The translations under genes were made by a program, and so were the position numbers. A stretch of DNA of 64,000 bases from Nocardioides lijunqiniae (GTDB lineage: Bacteria; Actinomycetota; Actinomycetes; Propionibacteriales; Nocardioidaceae). Positions 42,765-53,844 of the stretch are shown piece by piece. Where the stretch lies: positions 25,797 to 89,796 of the forward strand of contig NZ_JACJGM010000029.1 of assembly GCF_015024225.1 (NCBI RefSeq). The letters run 5' to 3'. Below the pieces are notes generated by a model, which was not told where the DNA came from, did no database searches, and saw only the letters and a program-made list of their open reading frames with translations. Each line of letters opens with the position of its first letter. The first letter of the stretch is position 1.

Positions 42765-43936
42765 GAGCGACGCACCTCCGCCTGGCACCGGTCGCGGGCG
42801 AGCCCGCCGTCGGCCCGATCACGCCCTCCTCCTCCGTCGAGCACGTCCCGTCCGCCGGCGCCGTAGAGCCTGTCCGCGCCGCCTCGGCCCCTCAGGAGAT
42901 CGTGACCGCCCTCCCCGTAGAGGCGGTTGGGTCGCGCGTTCCCGATGATCACGTCCTGATAGGCGGTGCCGACCACGTCCTCCAAGCCCACCAGCGAGAC
43001 CCGGCCACGATCCCCCATGCTGGCCCGACCGGAGGTGAGGTCGACCCGTACGCCCCGACCCCCCGGGTTCAGGGTCACTCGGTCCAGCCCGGCACCACCG
43101 TCGGCGTGGAGGCGGCACGCGGTCGTACAGCTGGACCCGGGGAAGAGCAGGAGGCGGTCGGAGCCGGGCCCGCCCGATGCCGAGGCGTTCGGACCGTGCA
43201 CCCGCAGGCCGTCGGACCCCTCGCCTCCCTCCGCGCGCCCCACCAGCTCCAGGAAGTCCGAGCCACCGCCGCCGAACGCGACGTCAGGGGCACCGCTGGG
43301 CGTGGAGCCGTCAGTCTCCGGCCCACCCCGGAACGAATCGTCGCTCTCCGACCCCACGAACGTGTCCGACGCCGCGGTGCCGACGAAGCGCCGGATCCCG
43401 CTGAACGTGTCGTGCCCCTCACCGTCCGCGATGCCGTCCCCGGCCACGATCCGCACCCCTGCCGAGCCGCCGAAGACGAGCCGGGTCACGCGGGCGCGTC
43501 CCACCACGGTGTCGTCCCCGGGCCCCGGGACCATGGTGACGGAGGGCCAGTTGTACGTCGCGTCCACGAGGCGGTCGTCGCCCCCGCCACCGCGGCCCTC
43601 CCCGTCCCCGTCCCCGACGAAGAGCAGCTCGTCGTCGCCGTCGCCACCGTCGATGGTCACGTAGCTGCCGGCTCCTGAGCAGATCACGTCGTCACCGCCG
43701 AGACCCAGGATCGTCAGAGAACCGCGACCGGCACCGTCGATCACGTCAGGGCCCTCCGTCCCCTGCACCGTGGTGGCGTCGGCCGTCGCGACGATCGTGA
43801 CCGGTTGCCCCTGGCACGTGGTGGGAGCCGCGCCGGCCGACCCGGTCGGGCCCGCCGCCGCGAGCGCCAGGCCCGCCCCGGTCGTCGCGAGCAGGACGAC
43901 GAGCTGCTTCCTCCTGCCCGCGCCTCGGCTCAGCAT
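42758..43936 (-). CDS. Secreted RTX-like repeat protein
   Basis: 392 residues from ATG 43936, sharing 7 nt with the preceding gene's stop. Signal peptide and first ~60 mature residues (APTTCQGQPVTIVATADATT) are almost the same as in the 41496 gene, also at DNA level, which points to a recent copy. RTX-like repeats (GLGGDDVIC, GGDGDDELLF, GEGGHDLLRGRGGADRLYG) end in RDRCQAEVRRSC. Confidence 0.85.
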   Translation of the reverse strand: MLSRGAGRRKQLVVLLATTGAGLALAAAGPTGSAGAAPTTCQGQPVTIVATADATTVQGTEGPDVIDGAGRGSLTILGLGGDDVICSGAGSYVTIDGGDGDDELLFVGDGDGEGRGGGGDDRLVDATYNWPSVTMVPGPGDDTVVGRARVTRLVFGGSAGVRIVAGDGIADGEGHDTFSGIRRFVGTAASDTFVGSESDDSFRGGPETDGSTPSGAPDVAFGGGGSDFLELVGRAEGGEGSDGLRVHGPNASASGGPGSDRLLLFPGSSCTTACRLHADGGAGLDRVTLNPGGRGVRVDLTSGRASMGDRGRVSLVGLEDVVGTAYQDVIIGNARPNRLYGEGGHDLLRGRGGADRLYGAGGRDVLDGGGGRDRADGGLARDRCQAEVRRSC

Positions 43937-45159
43937 GAGCGACGCACCTCCGCCTCGCACCGGTCGCGGCCGGCTCCGCCGACGGCTCGGTCGGGCCGCC
44001 CGCGGCCGCCGATCAGCACGTCCGCGCCACCCCGCCCTACCAGGACGTCGGCGCCGCGGATCCCCTCGAACCGGTTGCGGCGGGCGTCGCCACGGATGAC
44101 GTCGTCGTAGTGGCTGCCCAGGACCCGCTCGAAGAAGCCGATGTCCGACACGCCACCGCGCACCCGGAGTCGTCCGGCCGCCAGGTCGACCACGGAGTCC
44201 CGCCAGTTGAGGTCGAGGGTGTCCACTCCCGTGCCACCCTCCAGGCTTCCGCGAGCGCACGAGCCCGGGCAGTCGGCCCGACGCGCCGCGGCGGGGGGCG
44301 ACAGCACGTCGTTGCCCGGGCCGCCCGACAGCCGGTAGAAGGTCCTCTCCTCGTCGAAGGGCGAGAGGGTGGTGTCGAGCCGGTCCGCACCCGGCCCACC
44401 GAGAGCCCTGCCCCCCTCGGTGAGCGTGATCGTGTCCTTGCCCTCACCCCCGGTCACCGTCGCGCGGACCACGTGCGCGCGGTCGTCACCTCGTCCGAGG
44501 GTGACCGAGCCGCCGTAGGCCCGCACGAAGTCATCCCCCGCGCCGGTGTTGATGACGTCGTTGTCGAACCTCTGGTCCGGATCCGGCCCCAGGACGGACT
44601 GGTACCAGTCGTTGCCAGCCGTGCCCACGTAGTGATCGGCGAAGCGACTGCCCTGGATCCTGGGGCGACCCTCGAAGGTGTCGATGTCGTCGCCGGCGAC
44701 GACAGTCCCGGCTGCGTCGATGGAGACTCCCGCCGGGGCGTCCCCGTAGCTGAGAACGCTGGTCCGGGCGGCGACGACGTGGTCACTCCCGGCGTCGTCG
44801 AAGAAGAACGTCCTGCCCCAGAAGCGCTCCTGTGCGGCCTGCGACTTCTCCACGAGGGTGTCGTCGCCTGCCCCACCGCGGATCTCGGTGCCGTCCCCGA
44901 CGGTCGTGCAGACCAGGTCGTCGCCACCGCCTCCCAGTACGTTCACGAAGATTCGCCCCGCGGTGTGGATGACGTCGGGCCCGTCGGTGCCCTTCAGCGT
45001 CGAGAAGTCGTCCGTCGCGACGATCGTGACCGGCTTCCCCTGGCACTTCAAGGGGGCCGCACCAGCGGGAGCCGTCGGACCCGCGGCCATGAGCGCGAGG
45101 CCGGGGACGGCGAGGGCGAGCAGGGCGGTCAGCGTGGACGTGCGGCGTGGAGATGGCAT
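43930..45159 (-). CDS. Secreted RTX-like repeat protein, first of tandem array
   Basis: 409 residues from ATG 45159 and promoter-proximal member of the array. Signal peptide STLTALLALAVPGLALMAAG, mature start near APLKCQGKPVTIVATDD. Repeats include GGGDDLVC, GAGDDTLVEKS, GGPGNDVLSP and GRGGADVLIG, ending RDRCEAEVRRSC. It is more divergent than the next two copies, so it may be the older member. A GGGAG ribosome site precedes the start. The promoter lies in the 190-bp gap to the ABC gene. Confidence 0.86.
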   Translation of the reverse strand: MPSPRRTSTLTALLALAVPGLALMAAGPTAPAGAAPLKCQGKPVTIVATDDFSTLKGTDGPDVIHTAGRIFVNVLGGGGDDLVCTTVGDGTEIRGGAGDDTLVEKSQAAQERFWGRTFFFDDAGSDHVVAARTSVLSYGDAPAGVSIDAAGTVVAGDDIDTFEGRPRIQGSRFADHYVGTAGNDWYQSVLGPDPDQRFDNDVINTGAGDDFVRAYGGSVTLGRGDDRAHVVRATVTGGEGKDTITLTEGGRALGGPGADRLDTTLSPFDEERTFYRLSGGPGNDVLSPPAAARRADCPGSCARGSLEGGTGVDTLDLNWRDSVVDLAAGRLRVRGGVSDIGFFERVLGSHYDDVIRGDARRNRFEGIRGADVLVGRGGADVLIGGRGRPDRAVGGAGRDRCEAEVRRSC

Positions 45160-45257
45160 CAGTGCTCCCGAGGGACGAGGTGGTTCGTGCGCTTCACACC
45201 ACGACTACGCGTCCCGACCCCGATCAGGTTGTCATCGTCGGGTGGTCTGGACAGGGA

Positions 45258-45282
45258 CGACCCCGAGACGGTCTCGGGGTCG
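45258..45282. promoter_or_regulatory. 25-bp near-perfect palindrome in divergent promoter
   Basis: Arms CGACCCCGAGAC and GTCTCGGGGTCG around a central G, between the leftward RTX array (start 45159) and the rightward ABC operon (start 45350). A terminator is unlikely in a divergent gap and there is no U-tract, so it is a candidate operator. Confidence 0.45.
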
Positions 45283-45349
45283 GGCCCAGGGGACGACGGG
45301 GAGCCTTCCCCGATGTGAGCGAGGCGGCCTCGGCGCGAGGCTTCTCGAC

Positions 45350-46249
45350 ATGATCACCATCGAGAAGCTGACCAGGAAGTACGGCGCGTTCACCGCCGTC
45401 GACGACGTCACGTTCGAGGCGCGAGCCGGCCGGGTCACCGGCTTCCTCGGCCCCAACGGCGCCGGCAAGTCGACCACCATGCGGGTCATGGTCGGGCTCA
45501 CGCCGCCGACCTCCGGCACCGCCCTCGTCGCCGGCCGGCGCTACGCCGACCTGCCCAACCCGGGCCGCGAGGTGGGCGTCCTCCTGGACGCCTCGGCCCA
45601 GCACGCCGGCCGCACCGGCCGCGAGATCCTCGCCATCGCCCAGCAGACGATGGGCCTGCCCAAGTCGCGCGTCGACGAGATGCTCGAGGTCGTCAGCCTC
45701 ACCGACAAGGAGGCCGGCCGTCGGGTGCGCAACTACTCGCTCGGCATGCGGCAGCGCCTCGGGATCGCCACCGCGCTGATCGGCGACCCCGAGGTGCTGA
45801 TCCTGGACGAGCCGGCAAACGGCCTCGACCCGGCCGGCATCCGCTGGATGCGCGACCTGCTGCGCGGCTACGCCAACCGGGGCGGGACGGTGCTGCTGTC
45901 CTCCCACCTGCTGCACGAGATCGAGGTCATCGCCGACGACATCGTCGTCATCGGCCAGGGCCGGATCGTCGCCCAGGGCACCAAGGCCGAGCTGCTCGAG
46001 TCGGCCGGCACGGTCGTGCGCAGCGACGACCTCCCCGCGCTGGTCCGGGCCCTGGAGGCCGCCGGCCTCAGCGGCTCGCCGTACGCCGACGGCGCGCTGC
46101 GCACCGACGCTGACGCCTCCACCATCGGCAGGGTCGCGCTGGCGGCCGGCGTCGCCCTCACCGAGCTCCGCGCCGCCGACGGCGCCGGACTCGAGGAGAT
46201 GTTCCTCGAGCTCACCGCAGACACCCAACGAGAAGGAGTAGCGGCATGA
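45350..46249 (+). CDS. ABC transporter ATP-binding protein
   Basis: 299 residues. All ATPase motifs are present: Walker A GPNGAGKS, signature YSLGMRQR (with NYSLG), Walker B VLILDEP, and the switch His in LLSSHLL. The overall type is ABC-2/DrrA-like export (MITIEKLTRKYGAFTAVDDV). The C-terminal ~70 residues are the accessory domain of this subgroup. Start ATG 45350. It overlaps the permease gene by 4 nt. Confidence 0.95.
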   Translation: MITIEKLTRKYGAFTAVDDVTFEARAGRVTGFLGPNGAGKSTTMRVMVGLTPPTSGTALVAGRRYADLPNPGREVGVLLDASAQHAGRTGREILAIAQQTMGLPKSRVDEMLEVVSLTDKEAGRRVRNYSLGMRQRLGIATALIGDPEVLILDEPANGLDPAGIRWMRDLLRGYANRGGTVLLSSHLLHEIEVIADDIVVIGQGRIVAQGTKAELLESAGTVVRSDDLPALVRALEAAGLSGSPYADGALRTDADASTIGRVALAAGVALTELRAADGAGLEEMFLELTADTQREGVAA

Positions 46250-47064
46250 GTGCCGTCGCCACCACCCCCACCGCCGCCGTCGACCGGCCGGCCAGCACCA
46301 CCCGTCCCGTCCACGCGCCCATCCCGCTGATGCGGGTGGCCGGCGTCGAGCTGCGCAAGATGTTCGACACCCGGTCGGGCTTCTGGCTCATGGCCAGCAT
46401 CGCGATCCTGGCCACGGCCGCGACCGCCGCGGTCATCATCTTCGCTCCCGACGACGAGCTCACCTACGAGACCTTCGCCACCGCCATCGGCTTCCCCATG
46501 GCCGTGCTGCTCCCGATGGTCGCGATCCTGTCGGTCACCGGCGAGTGGAGCCAGCGCACGGGCCTCACGACGTTCACGCTGGTGCCGCACCGCGAGCGTG
46601 TCATCGCGGCCAAGGTGCTCGTCTCCGTCGGCGTCGGCGTGGTCTCGATGCTCGTCGCCGGCGCGATCGGCGCCGTGGGCAACGTGCTCGGGACCGCGAT
46701 CACCGGCACCGACCTGGTGTGGAACGTCTCGGTGGTCGAGTTCTCCTACATCGTCCTGGCCAACGTGCTCGGCATGATGATCGGCTTCATGCTCGGGGTG
46801 CTCATCCGCAACTCCCCCGGCGCCATCGTGGGCTACTTCGTCTACTCGTTCCTGCTGCCCACGCTCTCGATGCTCCTGGCCGACAGCGTGCAGTGGTTCC
46901 GCGACGCCCAGCTGTGGGTGGACTTCAACTTCGCCCAGGGTGCGCTCTTCGAGGGCGAGATGTCCGGGGAGGCGTGGGCCCAGCTCGCCGTCGCCGGCAC
47001 CTTCTGGCTGGTCATCCCGCTCGCCGTCGGGCTCGGGCTGGTGATGCGGTCCGAGGTGAAGTAG
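46246..47064 (+). CDS. ABC-2 type transporter permease
   Basis: 272 residues, starting in an ATGA overlap with the ATPase gene. About six membrane segments begin near residue 47 after a Thr/Pro-rich leader and the amphipathic helix VAGVELRKMFDTRSGFWLM, typical of ABC-2 permeases. Partner of the upstream ATPase; cargo unknown (drug, lipid or peptide). Confidence 0.92.
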   Translation: MSAVATTPTAAVDRPASTTRPVHAPIPLMRVAGVELRKMFDTRSGFWLMASIAILATAATAAVIIFAPDDELTYETFATAIGFPMAVLLPMVAILSVTGEWSQRTGLTTFTLVPHRERVIAAKVLVSVGVGVVSMLVAGAIGAVGNVLGTAITGTDLVWNVSVVEFSYIVLANVLGMMIGFMLGVLIRNSPGAIVGYFVYSFLLPTLSMLLADSVQWFRDAQLWVDFNFAQGALFEGEMSGEAWAQLAVAGTFWLVIPLAVGLGLVMRSEVK

Positions 47065-47067
47065 GGG

Positions 47068-47101
47068 TTTCGAGACGGGACTTCGTCCCTCCTCAACCCA
47101 C
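47068..47101. repeat. REP-like repeat remnant
   Basis: GGGTTTCGAGACGGGACTTC followed by CTCAACCCACGG resembles one unit of the REP-like family near 33986-34022 (GGTTTCGAGGCTCG...CTCAACCACCG). It sits directly before the bidirectional terminator. Confidence 0.45.
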
Positions 47102-47109
47102 GGAAATGG

Positions 47110-47146
47110 CCGCTGGCCCGTCGCAGCTTCTGCGACGGGCCAGCGG
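47110..47146. terminator. Bidirectional rho-independent-like terminator
   Basis: A perfect 17-bp stem (CCGCTGGCCCGTCGCAG / CTGCGACGGGCCAGCGG) with a 3-nt CTT loop in the gap between the convergent ABC permease and ilvC genes. It is a strong hairpin for both strands though U-tracts are poor, as is common in high-GC actinobacteria. Confidence 0.8.
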
Positions 47147-47159
47147 TCTGTGCACGCTG

Positions 47160-50526
<3,367 letters not shown>

Positions 50527-50575
50527 CAGATGGTCTTCCTTACGTCTGGTCTGGCACTGCTAGCGGTGTGGCCCC

Positions 50576-50611
50576 AACAAAAAACCCCTCGGTTGCCGGG
50601 GCAACGAGGGG
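50576..50611 (-). terminator. ilvB attenuator terminator
   Basis: On the minus strand, CCCCTCGTTGCC / GGCAACCGAGGGG forms a GC-rich stem (one bulged base) followed by TTTTTT, a classic rho-independent terminator, 50 nt before the ilvB start and 24 nt after the leader peptide stop. Placement defines an attenuator for the ilv operon. Confidence 0.88.
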
Positions 50612-50634
50612 TGACGCGCTGGCTGGTCGTGAGA

Positions 50635-50676
50635 TCAGCGGGCGCGTCCCGGGCGTACGAGGAGGTCGAGGTTCAT
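50635..50676 (-). CDS. ilvB leader peptide
   Basis: 13 codons, MNLDLLVRPGRAR then TGA. Leu-Asp-Leu-Leu-Val is rich in branched-chain residues, so slow translation under Leu/Val starvation would leave the leader RNA in an anti-terminated form. It lies just upstream of the attenuator hairpin, the usual arrangement for ilvB operons of high-GC actinobacteria. Confidence 0.82.
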   Translation of the reverse strand: MNLDLLVRPGRAR

Positions 50677-50774
50677 GGACCCACCGTAGCGCCGCGGTCT
50701 CGTGCCGTCAGCCAAGTGTCGCAGGCGTCCCAGGATGCGGGACGCCGGTCCCAGCATGTGGCCAACGGCCGTCG

Positions 50775-51473
50775 TCAGGAGCGGCCGATCCAGGTCGTGA
50801 TGCAGGCCTGGTTGCCCTGCGGGTCGGCGAGCACCCAGAAGCGCGGGGCGACGGCGTCGCTGACCATGGTCCCGCCGGCGGCGAGCGCGGCCCGGATGCG
50901 GCCGTCGGCCTCCTCGGGCGGGATGCGCAGGTCCAGGTGCCAGCGCTGGCGAGGGGTCTCGTGCTGCTCGGTCTCCTGGAACCAGATCGTCGGTCGGGTG
51001 CCGGTGGGGTCGACGAGCTCGACGTCGTCGTCGGTCGCCTCGTAGCCCAGCAGGGCGATCCAGAACGGCTTGATCTCGTCGGCGTCCCAGGTGTCCAGCC
51101 CCAGCTCGAGCACCGACACCCCGGCCGGCTCGGGGGTGGCCCCCAGGCTGCCGGCCAGGTCGCTGATGCGGCGGGCCAGCGCGACGTCGCGGCTGGTCAC
51201 CCCGCCGACGTCGTGGCTCGTGAGCCGGACCGTCACCCGTGGGTAGGTCAGGTCGATGTCGGGGTGGTGGTCGGCCTCCTCGGCCGCCTCGCCGATGGCG
51301 TCGACCAGGCGCACACCCGTCGCGAAGTCGCCGGTCTCGAAGCGGGCGTGCAGCGTGGAGAAGAGCAGCCGCCAGTCGGCGAGCAGCTCGGTCTCGAGCT
51401 CGTGCCCGGTGAGGACCCGCCTCGGGTCGTCGTCCTGCGTGTCGCGCTGGTCATCGCTCTGGTCCTCGCTCAT
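50775..51473 (-). CDS. PCD-like (pterin dehydratase) - VOC domain fusion protein
   Basis: 232 residues. Residues ~25-115 resemble pterin-4a-carbinolamine dehydratase: HHPDIDLTYPRVTVRLTSHD and GGVTSRDVALARRI are its signature, with the HH pair acting in dehydration. Residues ~120-232 are a VOC domain ending FWVLADPQGNQACI. Fusions of this type occur in actinobacteria; the second domain's substrate is unknown. Start ATG 51473 overlaps the previous VOC gene's stop (ATGA). Confidence 0.85.
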   Translation of the reverse strand: MSEDQSDDQRDTQDDDPRRVLTGHELETELLADWRLLFSTLHARFETGDFATGVRLVDAIGEAAEEADHHPDIDLTYPRVTVRLTSHDVGGVTSRDVALARRISDLAGSLGATPEPAGVSVLELGLDTWDADEIKPFWIALLGYEATDDDVELVDPTGTRPTIWFQETEQHETPRQRWHLDLRIPPEEADGRIRAALAAGGTMVSDAVAPRFWVLADPQGNQACITTWIGRS

Positions 51474-51886
51474 GGCAGCACCACCTGTCCTATCGGTCCG
51501 GGGTTGAAGGCGATCTCCCATCGATACCCGTCGGGGTCGCCGAAGTAACCGCTGTAGCCGCCCCACTCCCGCTCGAACGGCGCGTGCACCGGGTCGGCGC
51601 CGGCCGCGCGGGCGGTCTCGAGCACCCCGTCGACCTCGTCCTTGGTGGCGACGTTGTGGGCGAGCGCGAACGGCGCCACGCCCTCACCGACCGCGATCGG
51701 CCCGACCTCGGCCTCGAAGGCCGCGCGGTCCCACAGCGAGAGCACCAGGAGCTCGCCGACGCGGATCATCAGCACCTCCCCCGGCACGTCGAGCTCGGCC
51801 TGCCAGCCGAGCCCGCCCAGGTAGAAGGCGCGGGAGGCGTCGAGGTCACGGACCGCCAGGGTCACGAAGCTGATGCGCTGGTCCAC
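51470..51886 (-). CDS. VOC family protein
   Basis: 138 residues. Two paired betaalphabetabetabeta units start VTLAVRDLDASRAFYLGGLG and NVATKDEVDGVLETARAAG, and the closing strand GYFGDPDGYRWEIAFN is a conserved glyoxalase-type ending. Metal ligands are only partly visible. It is the first gene of a two-gene unit with the PCD-VOC fusion. Confidence 0.88.
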   Translation of the reverse strand: MDQRISFVTLAVRDLDASRAFYLGGLGWQAELDVPGEVLMIRVGELLVLSLWDRAAFEAEVGPIAVGEGVAPFALAHNVATKDEVDGVLETARAAGADPVHAPFEREWGGYSGYFGDPDGYRWEIAFNPGPIGQVVLP

Positions 51887-52457
51887 CTCAGGGACCCTGC
51901 CACAGGTCGCTCAGCGCCGCCCGCTGTCGACCCGCCTCGGGGCTGAGGGGGTGCCATGTCTCGGGGCTGATCTGGGTGCCGCGCGCTTAGCCGGTCGCGT
52001 CTCCGCCTCAAGGATCGCCTGCGGCGCCCGCTTCGCGGCGCCCTTCGGGCGTCCTTGACCCGGAGCCTCTCTCGACCGGCTTGACGGCGCACGGGGCGAC
52101 ACGGGCTTCGCCCGCGCCGCCCGCGCAATGCGCGGCACCCCTGGTGGGGCTGGTGTGACTGGTGGTGCGTCCACCGACACTCAGCGTCGGCAGTTGGTCA
52201 CCGCATGAGGCCGGCCAAGCGTGGAGACGTCGGCGTGAGGCTCGAACTGCCGACGTAGGTGACCGATAGGCAGGGCCCGCGCTTATGCGGGCGGCGCGGC
52301 GAAGCCGCCGCTGCCCGTGCGCCGCCCTAGCAGCCCGGGAGAGGCTCGGAGTCAAGGACGCCCGAAGGGCGCCGCGAAGCGGGCGAAGCTCCTTGACGCC
52401 GAGACCCGGGCTGCTAGCGCGCGGGCCAACCCCAGCCACGAGGCTTAGGGTCGGTGC
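51887..52457. other. 571-bp gap dominated by a large inverted repeat
   Basis: No credible coding region. The gap holds the inverted repeat listed separately, and the short upstream flank to the VOC gene. The right end (52385-52457) has no clear ribosome site for the UBP zinc-finger gene at 52458. Confidence 0.6.
52026..52384. repeat. Large imperfect inverted repeat (two opposed copies of a ~110-bp element)
   Basis: Outer 34 bp are exact inverted copies (52026-52059 and 52351-52384). Similarity continues inward to about 52135 and 52275, including GCGCACGGG... and ...GGCGGCGCGGGC, so each arm is about 110 bp around a ~140-bp centre. In the centre, GTCGGCAGTT (52186-52195) pairs with AACTGCCGAC (52245-52254) and GGTCACC (52196-52202) with GGTGACC (52258-52264). 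This looks like two opposed copies of an intergenic repeat or a MITE-like element. Confidence 0.8.
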
Positions 52458-52799
52458 ATGACCGATGGCATCGACCCCACCGTCCCTCCCAGCGGCACCG
52501 GCTGCGTCGAGTGCGACGCCGCAGGTGGCTGGTGGGTCCACCTGCGACGCTGCGCGCAGTGCGGCCACGTGGGCTGCTGCGACAGCTCGCCGTCGCAGCA
52601 CGCCACCGCACACTTCCGCGAGAGCGGTCACCCGGTCATGGCCAGCTTCGAGCCGGGCGAGGACTGGTTCTGGGACTTCGAGCGCGAGGTGGGCCTCCTG
52701 GGTCCGGCGCTGGCGCCGCCGACGTCGCACCCCGAGGACCAGCCGGCGCCCGGACCGCAGGGTCGGGTCCCCGCCGACTGGCAGGACCACGTGCACTGA
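52458..52799 (+). CDS. UBP-type zinc finger protein
   Basis: 113 residues. The UBP zinc finger (residues ~14-65) is visible as GCVECDAAGGWWVHLRRCAQ, then GHVGCCDSSPSQHATAHF and the closing HPVMASFEPGEDW, giving the Cys/His set that binds zinc. In eukaryotes this fold binds the free ubiquitin C-terminus; bacterial copies are common in actinobacteria with unknown ligands. It is an isolated gene, about 51 kb from the Ubl system in this window. Confidence 0.92.
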   Translation: MTDGIDPTVPPSGTGCVECDAAGGWWVHLRRCAQCGHVGCCDSSPSQHATAHFRESGHPVMASFEPGEDWFWDFEREVGLLGPALAPPTSHPEDQPAPGPQGRVPADWQDHVH

Positions 52800-52826
52800 C
52801 CCGCCCGGTGGGTCGAGGGGTCTCCC

Positions 52827-53840
52827 TCAGCCGCCGATGGTCTGCGTGATCTCCCGGCGGCGGTCGTCGGCGACGACGCGCGCGCTGGCGCCGTTGACCA
52901 GCGGCAGGAACGGCTGCACGTGGCCGAACTCCAGGTCCATGACGACCGGCAGGTCGAGCATGCCCAGCGCGTCGGCCACCGCCTCCTGCTGGGTCATCCG
53001 CTTGGCGTCCGGGGCCGCCGTGCGGCCGATGAGGATGCCGGAGGCCTCGTCGAACCACCCGGCCAGCCGGAGCCCGTGCAGCATCCGACCCACGGCGGGC
53101 GCCTCCGCCTCGCAGGCCTCGAGGTAGACCAGCAGGCCTTCGTCGGCGTGCTCGCGGCCGAACGCCGGCACGTCGCCGTACGGCGTGCCGGCCAGCGGGC
53201 TCAGCACCTCCAGGCAGCCGCCGACCAGGATGCCGCTGACGTCGACGCCGCCGCCTCCGAGGACCTTCCACGGGCCCTCGCGGTCGAGCGCCATCGAGGT
53301 GACCTCGGGCTCCTCGACGTAGTCGGTCCAGCCCTCGCGGTAGAGCCCGGGGCTGGACTGCGTCACCGGGCCGGTGGTGCTCGCGACGTCGAGCCAGTGG
53401 GCGAGCCCGGGCGCCGGGTCGTACGGCGTGTCCATCAGGTTGAGGCTGTGCAGGCTCGCCCAGCCGAGGCGCAGCGTGATCGGCAGCATGACGGTCGACA
53501 GGTCGCTCCAGCCGACCAGCCAGGTCGGCTCGGCCGCGGAGAGCGCGTCCCAGTCGAGCTCGTCGAGCAGGTCGATCGCGAGCTCTCCGCCCCAGGGCGG
53601 CACGACCGCGGCGATCGCCGGGTCCGTCAGCATCGCCGTCAGCTCTGCGGCGCGTGCGGCCTTCGGGGCCGACGTGACGCCCTCGGCCGACATGCACTCC
53701 CCCACGACGACGTCGTAGCCGCGCTGCCGCAGGTAGGCGACGGCCACGTCGAGCCGCGGCTGGAGGTCGGGGCCGACGCCGCTGGACGGCGCGGTGACGC
53801 CGATGCGGTCGCCGGGACGGAGCGGTGGTGGGAACCTCAT
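52827..53840 (-). CDS. LD-carboxypeptidase family (S66) protein, MccF-like
   Basis: 337 residues starting MRFPPPLRPGDRIGVTAPSS, the S66 N-terminal strand. Catalytic Ser is in LVGWSDLS, and the Glu/His partners are in VYLEACE and FGHVQPFLPL. S66 enzymes remove the terminal D-residue of peptidoglycan tetrapeptides or cleave microcin C-like compounds; the VGWSD context resembles the MccF-type group. It is followed after 4 nt on the minus strand by nothing, and is itself 4 nt downstream of kynU. Confidence 0.87.
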   Translation of the reverse strand: MRFPPPLRPGDRIGVTAPSSGVGPDLQPRLDVAVAYLRQRGYDVVVGECMSAEGVTSAPKAARAAELTAMLTDPAIAAVVPPWGGELAIDLLDELDWDALSAAEPTWLVGWSDLSTVMLPITLRLGWASLHSLNLMDTPYDPAPGLAHWLDVASTTGPVTQSSPGLYREGWTDYVEEPEVTSMALDREGPWKVLGGGGVDVSGILVGGCLEVLSPLAGTPYGDVPAFGREHADEGLLVYLEACEAEAPAVGRMLHGLRLAGWFDEASGILIGRTAAPDAKRMTQQEAVADALGMLDLPVVMDLEFGHVQPFLPLVNGASARVVADDRRREITQTIGG

Positions 53841-53844
53841 GGAC

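Noticed and set aside
39022..45159. Repeated Gly/Asp coding units as a CRISPR or tandem DNA repeat
   Set aside because: Repeats vary at DNA level and are in frame; they are protein nonapeptides.
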